Shown piece after piece: positions 1 to 7,100 of a stretch of 52,218 bases of DNA. Each line of letters starts with the position of its first letter. Position 1 is the first letter of the stretch. Both the position numbers and the translations under genes were made by a program. The notes under the pieces are model-generated. The model saw nothing but the letters and a program-made list of their open reading frames with translations, made no database searches and was not told where the DNA came from. This stretch comes from Oscillospiraceae bacterium (GTDB lineage: Bacteria; Bacillota; Clostridia; Oscillospirales; Oscillospiraceae), in NCBI GenBank assembly GCA_018265835.1, contig JABLYK010000013.1:1-52218 (forward strand), read 5' to 3'.

Positions 1-91
1 TGCTTGAACAATTTTTGCTCTTAATTATTGTCTAACTTTTTGGGGTCACTTCAAATGTAGGTAGAGGGGGAATTTTTGCTTTGGAGTGAAA

Positions 92-1192
92 TTAAACACT
101 CATTGAATAGGCCTGTGGAGTAGAGGGAGACGCGTCTACACTTGGAAACTCTCCTACAGTAAGAGTGTAACCATTTCCGGGCTTCATCCATTCTACTTTT
201 GCTATGTGCAGAAATGAATTATCTCTATATGTAATACTCTCACCATCCATGTCGCTGCCAGCTGGGCCGTAGGATTTGCTTCTGTACAGTGACCAACGAA
301 ATGTATAATTATGATTATCATACGGAAAGTCATCTTCGAATGTTGCAATTAGATCAAAAGATCTACACGGAATTGAGAAGCACTTCGCTTGAAAGAACAT
401 GGGCAGGGATATTTGATACGAAGTTGTATAGATGATATGACATGCAGCGTGTGCTGAAATTTCAACAGAATAATCTTTGCCAATCACAAATTCGGCTGAA
501 CGGTATCCGGGGACTAGTACACCGCGTGATACAGTGTCCTGCGCGCTGGCTGTTATATCCTTATCGTTGACTTCCATCTTCAGAATTTTAAACGTATCCC
601 CGCTAATTGTGCCTTTTCGAAACTGCGGGTTTATGGTGTAAGAATATGCGTCTTCTGATAAATTCACTATTTTCAAGTCTGTTGTTGTCTCAACGCGGAT
701 GTGCCCAGCAGCTTCGCCCCGGCCCAAATGAACTTCGCGCACGAAACTGTGAAAAAAGATGGAGAAATTGGAGCAATAATTTAGGTAATTATTTAAGTTT
801 TTTGAAAATCCAGAAACAGCCTCGTCTATTTCTTCGTGAGACATTTTTGCATTTACAAGGGATTTGTTACTAATGGTATCTTTCCATCTGAGCATTCGAG
901 TGGCTAAAACGAGCGAGTTATGCTGTGCTACAATTTCGTCAAGAATTATATTGGTGCTATTTTCAATGTATTGTTGTTCTGAAGAAAATCTAAGGACGAT
1001 GTCGATTAAGGAGGCTGTAATGCATCCAGATGAAATGATTCTAAGTATGCTCCACCAGAATCCGGTTCTATATTGTGAAAAATAGGAGCCACCAATGCCA
1101 ATGACCAACAAAAGAAAGAGAACAAAATTAAGCTGGAACCAAAATTTAACGCTTTTTTTACCAGTTCGAGTACTTTTTCTGAGTTTGATCAT
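92..1192 (-). CDS. Hypothetical membrane protein with two N-terminal transmembrane segments
   Basis: This gene encodes about 366 residues and I do not recognise the family. The open frame runs much further upstream, but AAGGAG sits six bases before the ATG at 1192 (three before another ATG at 1195), so translation starts here. The N-terminus is basic and is followed by two hydrophobic stretches at about residues 13-32 and 40-60. The rest is soluble, with many aromatic and Asp/Asn residues and a beta-rich look. It is the leftmost gene of the mobile-element end and is separated from the small-gene cluster to its right by about 190 bases, so it may have its own promoter. A cargo gene of the element is the simplest reading. 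No catalytic motif is visible. Confidence 0.6.
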   Translation of the reverse strand: MIKLRKSTRTGKKSVKFWFQLNFVLFLLLVIGIGGSYFSQYRTGFWWSILRIISSGCITASLIDIVLRFSSEQQYIENSTNIILDEIVAQHNSLVLATRMLRWKDTISNKSLVNAKMSHEEIDEAVSGFSKNLNNYLNYCSNFSIFFHSFVREVHLGRGEAAGHIRVETTTDLKIVNLSEDAYSYTINPQFRKGTISGDTFKILKMEVNDKDITASAQDTVSRGVLVPGYRSAEFVIGKDYSVEISAHAACHIIYTTSYQISLPMFFQAKCFSIPCRSFDLIATFEDDFPYDNHNYTFRWSLYRSKSYGPAGSDMDGESITYRDNSFLHIAKVEWMKPGNGYTLTVGEFPSVDASPSTPQAYSMSV

Positions 1193-1379
1193 CATTCGCT
1201 CCTTATTTTCCCGTAAAATCAGTTGATTGATTGCTGCATTAGCCATTATATAACAAAGTTTTCCTGAATTCAATATCTTTGTATAGCAATATTCCATATT
1301 ATCAATTATACAGAAGGGAACTATATGCCAATGCAAGCTACAGGTGAACGGCACAATAGAGAACAAACCTGAATACCAA

Positions 1380-1550
1380 CTATGCCTCACCAGGACGTTT
1401 GCGTGCACCGGTGTGGTGTGATGTAGTTTTATGGGCGATAAAGGCCATTCTCTCGCATCGGAGGCAGGCGAAATGCCCGTCCAGCTGTTTCTTGGCAAAC
1501 TGTTCAATGAGTTGTTTCGCTGCTGCTTCTTTGGTGATTGCCTTTCCCAT
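1380..1550 (-). CDS. Small protein with half a zinc ribbon, probably truncated
   Basis: A 56-residue frame follows GAGG at a normal distance and lies ten bases after the stop of the preceding minus-strand gene, so it reads as the last member of the small-gene operon. The first 35 residues are alpha-helical and lead into FACLRC, a CxxC knuckle. The second CxxC that would close a zinc ribbon is absent, and the last 20 residues are basic and low in structure. I recall longer mobile-element proteins with this N-terminal pattern and two CxxC pairs, so truncation or a frameshift near the C-terminus is likely. It is too short to assign a function. Confidence 0.5.
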   Translation of the reverse strand: MGKAITKEAAAKQLIEQFAKKQLDGHFACLRCERMAFIAHKTTSHHTGARKRPGEA

Positions 1551-1559
1551 TCTGCATCC

Positions 1560-1754
1560 TCACTTTCTGTTGTGGATGTCCTCGATTTCGTCGAGGGTGG
1601 CAAGGTTGACATCCAGCGCATCAATGTGCTCCTGACAATGGCGGGCAATATCATGAGCCTTCCCTTCCAGTGCCTTTTCCTGCATAGCACGGTAGTGCTC
1701 CTTTTCTGCGGTGATCCCTTTTCTTGCCCAACCAAGAATCTGTAAATAGGTCAT
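1560..1754 (-). CDS. Hypothetical small helical protein of the mobile element
   Basis: This gene encodes 64 residues, mostly charged and helical, with no membrane segment or known motif. GGAG lies eight bases before the ATG at 1754, which is preferred over an upstream in-frame ATG that has no ribosome site. It sits 14 bases after the preceding gene and 10 before the next one, so it is clearly co-transcribed. The run of small acidic and helical proteins around it is typical of the accessory part of conjugative elements in Firmicutes. The function is unknown. Confidence 0.6.
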   Translation of the reverse strand: MTYLQILGWARKGITAEKEHYRAMQEKALEGKAHDIARHCQEHIDALDVNLATLDEIEDIHNRK

Positions 1755-1768
1755 CTTCTGCACTCCTT

Positions 1769-1999
1769 TCACTCGATGGCAGTTTCAATATTGCTGATCA
1801 CATCCTCCAGACTGTTGACAGCTTCTTCTAGATTGTCGCAGGCTTCATCGGCTCTTTCGTACCGCTCACTGCCCTGCATATTCTCCGGGATATTGTCCCG
1901 GTACTCTTCCTCTTCTTCCTGGAGCTCTTCCAGGCTGGCCTTCAGCTCTTCAAGCTGGTCGATAATTTTCTGTAAGTCTTTGCGGCGCATCCTGTTCAT
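1769..1999 (-). CDS. Small acidic coiled-coil protein of the mobile element
   Basis: This gene encodes 76 residues and is almost entirely predicted coiled coil. It has Leu/Ile spacing, a Glu-rich stretch near residues 25-32 and a second helix towards the C-terminus. The ATG at 1999 has AGAGG seven bases upstream. A TTG at 2005 would also be in frame but leaves no room for a ribosome site. The start lies three bases from the stop of the preceding gene, so translation is probably coupled. Proteins like this are common in conjugative elements but have no assigned function that I can defend. Confidence 0.65.
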   Translation of the reverse strand: MNRMRRKDLQKIIDQLEELKASLEELQEEEEEYRDNIPENMQGSERYERADEACDNLEEAVNSLEDVISNIETAIE

Positions 2000-2001
2000 A
2001 A

Positions 2002-2220
2002 TCAAGCCTCTGCTTTCTTAACGATAATCGTGATTCCCGCGAAATTGTAGATGGCGGGGTAATGTTCCGGATAGACTTCAACGACCTCATAGCCGCTTGC
2101 CACTCGAAGCTGGATGTCACCGACAAAACCGAAATAGATGCCTTCAGATTTTGCTGGGTCTTCAGCAATCCAGACAGTAGTGGAATCGCAAATTTTATCA
2201 AGCCGATCAATAAGCCTCAT
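2002..2220 (-). CDS. Hypothetical small protein of the mobile element
   Basis: This gene encodes 72 residues of mixed alpha/beta character with no known motif. The ATG at 2220 is chosen because GGGGAGG ends nine bases upstream; an in-frame ATG at 2229 touches that site and would be too close. The start overlaps the end of the preceding gene (stop at 2207-2209) and the stop overlaps the TTG at 2003-2005, which gives tight translational coupling on both sides. The function is unknown. Confidence 0.65.
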   Translation of the reverse strand: MRLIDRLDKICDSTTVWIAEDPAKSEGIYFGFVGDIQLRVASGYEVVEVYPEHYPAIYNFAGITIIVKKAEA

Positions 2221-2419
2221 CGTTGTCATCCTCCCCGTAATCCTCTTCAAACCGGCCCTCGGTGATACCGCCGTAGGTGTAACCGTTGTCAAAGCTCAGA
2301 TAAATCGGTGTGTCGTCGTAGTCGCTGAGGAAGTTAATCAGTTCACCAACCGCCATAGTCCGGTGAATTTGGTCGATGCCGTAGCCCTCGCGAAATGTTT
2401 GGTATAACAGCTTTTCCAT
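2207..2419 (-). CDS. Hypothetical small acidic protein of the mobile element
   Basis: This gene encodes 70 residues with a very acidic C-terminus (EEDYGEDDND). The ATG at 2419 follows AGGAAGG at a workable spacing and is preferred to the longer frame, whose extra N-terminus is low-complexity and has no ribosome site. The gene overlaps the next gene by 14 bases. Proteins of this size with an acidic tail recur next to relaxase and replication modules of conjugative elements. Here only the neighbourhood supports that link. Confidence 0.65.
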   Translation of the reverse strand: MEKLLYQTFREGYGIDQIHRTMAVGELINFLSDYDDTPIYLSFDNGYTYGGITEGRFEEDYGEDDNDEAY

Positions 2420-2462
2420 GATGTATCCTTCCTGCCCTCGTGACCTCCGGGGCGGGTACCAG

Positions 2463-2702
2463 TTACTTGAGTTTGAATATGTTATATAGGAAGTTGCCCT
2501 CATCGTCGTGGATTGACCCAACCTGTGTCAGTTCTTCGAGCGCTCTGCTCATCGGGGAGCCGTAAGTTCCAAGCTGATACAGTCCAGCGTCCTGCGCCAT
2601 TTTGAAAAAGCAGCTTACTTCAATTCCGCCATTCGGGAAGGGGAGCTTTTTGAATTTGCTCCTAACAAAGTTCTCACACCATTCTACCTTGATCTGCTTC
2701 AT
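2463..2702 (-). CDS. Hypothetical small protein of the mobile element, possible winged-helix fold
   Basis: This gene encodes 79 residues. AAGGAGG lies at ideal distance before the ATG at 2702. The protein is basic at the N-terminus and contains a helix with a conserved-looking ALEELTQVGSI segment followed by a short hairpin ending in NIFKLK. A small winged-helix DNA-binding fold would fit, but this is a guess from the pattern only. It leads the block of overlapping small genes and is preceded by a 35-base inverted repeat. Confidence 0.6.
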   Translation of the reverse strand: MKQIKVEWCENFVRSKFKKLPFPNGGIEVSCFFKMAQDAGLYQLGTYGSPMSRALEELTQVGSIHDDEGNFLYNIFKLK

Positions 2703-2785
2703 TTCGTTTTCCTCCTTGATATTTTTGCCTTACTCGGTTATAATCAAGGCGGCCGGGGTAAGGCTCCCGGCTCGCCTTGGGCGGT

Positions 2786-2820
2786 GGGATAGCGTCTGCT
2801 TTGACGGGCTACGCTATCCC
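2786..2820. repeat. Perfect 10-base inverted repeat (stem-loop)
   Basis: GGGATAGCGT (2786-2795) and ACGCTATCCC (2811-2820) flank a 15-base loop. The run of T residues follows on the plus strand, so as a terminator it would stop plus-strand transcription coming from the left. On the minus strand, the direction of the local genes, it lies between the first 35-residue gene and the rest of the operon and lacks a T-run. There it could act as an mRNA stability or attenuation element. Confidence 0.6.
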
Positions 2821-2824
2821 GTTT

Positions 2825-2932
2825 TTATTTGCTTTTCTTATCGCGGATGATCGCTGCGGCTTTCGCTTCAATCAACTGTGCCAGCGTTTCCAGAAAAGCA
2901 TCGAACTCGGCGTTCGTCATCTCCTCAGGCAT
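2825..2932 (-). CDS. 35-residue helical small protein, first gene of the minus-strand operon
   Basis: The frame starts at an ATG preceded by GTGAGGGA and ends in TAA just before the inverted repeat. The protein begins MPEEMTNAEFDAF and continues as a single amphipathic helix with a basic end. A near-consensus promoter (2982-3010) lies directly upstream in the right orientation, which argues that this is the first translated product of the transcript. The function is unknown. Its position, next to the divergent XRE regulator, is where small regulators or antirepressors often sit in integrated elements. Confidence 0.55.
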   Translation of the reverse strand: MPEEMTNAEFDAFLETLAQLIEAKAAAIIRDKKSK

Positions 2933-2981
2933 TCCCTCACTTCCTTTCGTAAGAGGCGTTCACCCCTGCCTTACGAGTGTT

Positions 2982-3010
2982 ATTATACAGCAATCGCTTG
3001 ATAATGTCAA
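2982..3010 (-). promoter_or_regulatory. Sigma-A type promoter driving the small-gene operon leftwards
   Basis: On the minus strand TTGACA (3005-3010) and TATAAT (2982-2987) are exact consensus hexamers with a 17-base spacer. Transcription would run into the 35-residue gene at 2932 and the small-gene block beyond. A CGTAAG/CTTACG hairpin lies in the leader at about 2948-2975. Confidence 0.85.
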
Positions 3011-3051
3011 GTAAAATATAAAGAAAAACCTGAATTATTTTTCGCGGCCGC

Positions 3052-3080
3052 TTGACAATAAACAGTAAACGCTTTATAAT
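3052..3080 (+). promoter_or_regulatory. Sigma-A type promoter driving the small XRE gene
   Basis: TTGACA (3052-3057) and TATAAT (3075-3080) are exact consensus with 17 bases between them. They lie 24 bases before the ATG of the XRE gene, with GGAGAGGTGA in between. The promoter is back to back with the leftward promoter at 2982-3010, a layout typical of a mobile-element control region. Confidence 0.85.
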
Positions 3081-3104
3081 TATGAAAACAGGAGAGGTGA
3101 TACT

Positions 3105-3314
3105 ATGACCATAGAGCAAATGCTTAAAATGGCACTATCTTATAAAGGAATCAGCCAAGCTGAACTTGCCCGAAGGATAAACACGACACCCTCAAACCTC
3201 AACCAGAAGGTGAAACGTAATACGCTAACGAAAGAAGAGCTTGAAGAGATTGCAGTAGCGCTTGATGCTACATTTTTCTGCGGGTTCCGCTTCCCGGATG
3301 GGACCGAGATATGA
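3105..3314 (+). CDS. Small XRE-family helix-turn-helix regulator
   Basis: This gene encodes 69 residues and is essentially one Cro/CI-type helix-turn-helix. The recognisable core is ISQAELARRINTTPSN at about residues 17-32, followed by the usual closing helices (KEELEEIAVALDA). No sensor domain is attached. It sits under its own consensus promoter and faces the leftward operon, so it most probably represses one or both promoters in the 42-base gap between them. A hairpin terminator follows at once and is shared with the convergent gene at 3361-3621. Confidence 0.85.
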   Translation: MTIEQMLKMALSYKGISQAELARRINTTPSNLNQKVKRNTLTKEELEEIAVALDATFFCGFRFPDGTEI

Positions 3315-3315
3315 A

Positions 3316-3344
3316 AAGACCCGGACATCACAAGTCCGGGTCTT
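3316..3344. terminator. Bidirectional terminator between convergent XRE genes
   Basis: An 11-base perfect stem, AAGACCCGGAC (3316-3326) with GTCCGGGTCTT (3334-3344), and a 7-base loop. It lies between the stops of two converging genes, so it can serve both strands, although the T-run on each side is short. Confidence 0.7.
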
Positions 3345-3360
3345 CGGTTGGAGCGGCGGC

Positions 3361-3621
3361 TCACCGCTGCTTGCTATGTAGTAGCGGCTGCCCTCTGCGC
3401 GATTTGGTTCGAGGCTCTGGGTTTGGCATACGTACAATCAGCTCGTCCAAGTCGCAGTCAAGTGCCTCGCAGATCAGATCGAGATGTTCTAGGTTGACTC
3501 GCTCGGCCAACTCGTGGTATAAATCGTTTATTGTGGCTGCGCGTATACCTGTAGCCCGCGACAGATCTGCTTGTGTCCACCTCCGCTCGCCAAGCAGGGT
3601 GGACAGTAAAATCCTAACCAT
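3361..3621 (-). CDS. XRE-family helix-turn-helix regulator
   Basis: This gene encodes 86 residues. The helix-turn-helix core WTQADLSRATGIRAATIN lies at about residues 15-32 and is followed by LEHLDLICEALDCDLDELI, the standard end of the family. The C-terminal tail is basic. AAGGAG precedes the ATG at 3621. This is a second, convergent regulator beside the divergent control region of the element. The two XRE proteins differ in sequence, which would allow a two-repressor switch, but the operators are not identified. Confidence 0.85.
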   Translation of the reverse strand: MVRILLSTLLGERRWTQADLSRATGIRAATINDLYHELAERVNLEHLDLICEALDCDLDELIVRMPNPEPRTKSRRGQPLLHSKQR

Positions 3622-3788
3622 AGCCGATACTCCTTTCGTCGGAATATATCAGTTATCGCAGGATTTTGCTGAGGTATGGAAAGATATTACGAAAACGGTA
3701 ATTTTGATATGAAAAAGCTAGGATAGTCGAGCTTGATTTTGGCGCCAGTTTGGTGCCACAAGTTGTTCGCAACGTCAAAATCTACGGT
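3622..3788. other. Non-coding element end
   Basis: There is no convincing gene in this stretch. A 16-codon frame starting MERYYENGN (3677-3727) is too short to support. The stretch contains GGCGCCAGTTTGGTGCC, a near-palindrome at about 3739-3755, of the kind often seen beside tyrosine-integrase attachment sites. Confidence 0.4.
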
Positions 3789-3850
3789 GAGATACAAAAA
3801 GCACAAAGGCAAAAAACCGTTGAATTTCAACGGTTTTTAGAGATACAAAA
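3789..3850. repeat. 11-base direct repeats flanking a hairpin near the attachment site
   Basis: GAGATACAAAA occurs at 3789-3799 and again at 3840-3850 in the same orientation. Between them lies a 12-base perfect stem, AAAAACCGTTGA (3812-3823) with TCAACGGTTTTT (3827-3838). Paired direct repeats within 100 bases of a tRNA attachment core look like integrase arm-binding sites. The hairpin would terminate transcription from either side. Confidence 0.5.
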
Positions 3851-3872
3851 GTTACCGAACAAATAGCCCAAA

Positions 3873-3918
3873 TTTCGTAATCAGCAGGTCGTGTGTTCGA
3901 GTCACATCACTAGCTCCA
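3873..3918 (+). other. 3' half of tRNA-Thr(CGT): attachment-site scar of the integrated element
   Basis: The sequence starts in an anticodon loop TTCGTAA (anticodon CGT, 3874-3880). It then has the 3' anticodon strand, an AGGTC variable loop, a T arm (GTGTG, TTCGAGT, CACAT), the acceptor strand CACTAGC and TCCA ending at 3918. No D arm or 5' acceptor strand (GCTAGTG) precedes it, so this is not a working tRNA gene. Elements that integrate at the anticodon loop leave such a 3' copy at one end, so the intact tRNA-Thr gene should lie left of the window and the element between the two. Confidence 0.8.
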
Positions 3919-3922
3919 GCCC

Positions 3923-3958
3923 AAAGCCCTAGAACCATTAAAGTTCTAGGGCTTTTTT
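3923..3958 (+). terminator. Rho-independent terminator of the former tRNA transcript
   Basis: AAAGCCCTAGAAC pairs with GTTCTAGGGCTTT and is followed directly by TTTTTT on the plus strand. It sits five bases after the tRNA 3' end, where the terminator of the original tRNA-Thr gene would be. Confidence 0.8.
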
Positions 3959-4181
3959 GTATGCAATTTTTCAGAAATTCACACATCAGAGAAAAGCAGG
4001 AGCAGCAGCGCGAAGGCGGCCTCCGGCCTGTTCTCGGAATCTCTAAAATGCATCTTAAAATTTTGTCGATTCCGCCATAATTTCAAAAATGAGAAAAAAC
4101 TTGTCCAATTTCCGACTGGTTGCGACATATAATAAATAAAAAGGAGCCATAACAATTTCTCGTGAAGCAGGGAGGAAGGAT

Positions 4182-7100
4182 ATGCGAAGCAAAATCGGAA
4201 GACAGGTATTATCATTTTTGTTGTCCATTATTTTTGTGCTGGAACTTGTTCCGGCATCTGCGCTGGCGGTTGGTGCCAATTCCAATCTGACAGAAGAGGC
4301 GGAAGCCACGGTTGTTCCAGGAGCGGAGGAGACAGCCTGTGTGATCGGAGAAATGGATGAGCTGAGAGAGGAAGCGGTCAAGCACTTTCGCATGAGCGAT
4401 GGCAGCTTTCTTGCCGTCCAATACGACGGACCGGTTCATTATCAGGACACAGACGGCGAATGGCAGGACATCGACAACACGCTGCGGCGCAGTGGAGACC
4501 GGTATGTGACGCAAAACGGAGCCGTGTCCAAGGCCTTTGCCGCATCGCTGGACAGTGGTCTGCTGTTCGAAACCAGCTATCAGGCGTATTCTATCGGCAT
4601 GTCGCTGGTGACCCGGGTTTCCGAAGTAATGCCGGTGCCGACGCCGACGCCCGGTCTGGAGATCATGACGGGGGACGAAGACACAGTGGCGGAAACCGAG
4701 CAGACGGAGGACTATGCTGCATCGGAAAACGTGGAACTGTCAGAGAGCGCTGCGGATGAGGAAGCCAGTGCGTCTACGGCGGCAGCCGAGCCGGAAGAAA
4801 TGGAGAAAACCGTCGCGGAGGAAACCGTTCGCTTTGTTCCAATGGAGGTGCGCAATGTGCAGGCTCAGGTGGAGAATCCAGAGCAGGCCGCAAACGTGGC
4901 AGAGCAAGCAACGACGGAGCAGATGGTTACGCCGGACAAGCTTACCTCCAGCGTGCAGTACGCCGACATTCTGGAGGACACAGATTTTGTCTATCAGAAT
5001 CACGGCTATGACGTCAAGGAAAGCATCATCATCAAGCGGCAGCAGGATACATATTCTTATTCCTTTGCGCTGAATCTGAATGGCCTGACCCCGACGCTGG
5101 AAGCGGACGGCTCGGTTCTTTTGGCGGATGCAGATGGCGCTGGCATCTTTGAAATTCCCGCACCCTATCTGCAGGACGCGGATGGCGAAGTGTCTTTTGA
5201 TGCAGCGTATGCGCTGGCGGAGACAACGGATGGGTATGTTCTGACGGTCACTGCAGACTCTGCATGGCTCAACGCGGAAGCGCGTGCATTTCCGGTGACC
5301 CTCGACCCTACCGTTCGCCTCATCGCAAGCAATAATACGTCCAAACTGTCTTTGACCTACGTATCAGAGAGTGAGCCAAGCACAGTCTATTTCGGGTGCC
5401 AGACCATGTTTCTGGGACTCGACAACTATAAGGAACTTCAGGTCTATATGGGCGTGGATAATCTTCCACAGATCGACAGCAACTGCCAAATCGTAGGGGC
5501 CAGCGTGCACCTGTATCAGTGGAGCTATTCCGGATATGCGGATTTGCCCGTTTTTGCATATCAGGTCAGCACAGAAAAACCGAGCAGTTATGAAACCTAT
5601 AACACGTGGCTGCGTAACCTTACTTGGAATAACCGTCCGGCGCATGAAAGTGCGATCCTTGACTACCAGACGGCACATCCCAATAGCAGCGGCTATCTCA
5701 GCTTTGACCTGACAAAGGCCGTACAAAACTGGTATATCGACACGTCGCTGCCGCGTGCGATTGCCCTCGCTTCAGACGGAGCGCACGCCGCCAACAGCCG
5801 GCTTTATGCCTATGCATCACAATGCGCCCCGATCTTAGCGATCCAATACCGCAATATGATCGGCCTGGAGGATTACTACACGTATCAGTCCTTCGGAGTG
5901 GGCAGGGCCGGAACGATGTATCTCAGCGACCATACCAATTCGATGACGATTGCGCGCACCGACGTTTCCCTCAACCTGGATCCAGCGCCGTTTTCTCTTA
6001 CGTATTACTACAATTCCGGCAACCGTGGAGCCTATTTTGACGATGGTTATGTCGGCGTGAATACGTGCAGCTATGACACCATGCGTGTGGGCTCCGGATG
6101 GAAATTGTCCGTACAGCAGACGGTAGTAGAGAAAACGCTGGAAAACGACACCTACCTGATTTATGCCGATGCTGACGGAACCGAACACTATTTTTCAAAA
6201 GATGCCTCCGGCAACTACGTGGATGAGGACGGCCTAGGCCTGAAAATCTCCGTTTCCACCAGCGGCGGCAACACCATTTACACCATGACGGATACCGACG
6301 CTTATAACACGTGGGTGTTCCACAACGGGTATCTCATCTCGCAGACCGACAATAATTACAATGCCATCTATATCGCCTATAATGGCAATGCGTACAGTGA
6401 TACGAGCAGCGCCTGGAAGCCTGTCAAAGGCAGTGCCAACCGGATCACGACGGTGGTACAAAACACCAACGGCGGCGGCCTTGTTACGGTAGCCAGCATG
6501 AGTTACAACAGCGACGACAAGCTGACGGCGATTGAGGACTACGCCGGACGCACCACCCATTACAGCTATGACAACGTATATCTCACCGGCGTTACCTATC
6601 CGGACGGTACGACAGTGTCCTATGAATATTCAAGTGGTGCGTGGCTTTCTGCGCTTTATGACTCGGAGAGCAACTATGGCGTGGAGATGACCTACAGTGA
6701 GCATGACGAAGGGCAGTTCTATCGGCAAACCGTGAATCAGGTGAAGGAATTTACGCAGGTCAACAATGCCCGGGTCTATGGGAATCAGTTCCACGCGTAT
6801 CGCAATTCGGGCCATTTGACCTCCTGCCGCTATTATGGCGCCGATCAAACGGCAGACACGGCGGACGACCTCGTGGTGTACAACGTACTGGATCACTATG
6901 GACGCACGATCACCAGCTACACCACAGACTACCAGAAGGAAAAGCTTTTGGGCGTAACAGCCGGGGCATATAAAGCCAATGGCATGACGTCGGCCACGAA
7001 CAACCGCCTGACGAAGTCGGCAAGCTCGGGCCAGCACGTGGAAAACCTCCTGCTCAACAGCGGAATGGAGTATACTGTCGACAATTCGGGAACACCCAGC

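Noticed and set aside
1..91. End of an insertion sequence (GGGGTCACTTCAAATGTAGG) at the window start
   Set aside because: There is no matching inverted end or transposase in the window, so an insertion sequence cannot be supported.
3873..3918. A complete tRNA gene
   Set aside because: The D arm and 5' acceptor strand are missing; the preceding sequence does not pair with the acceptor strand.
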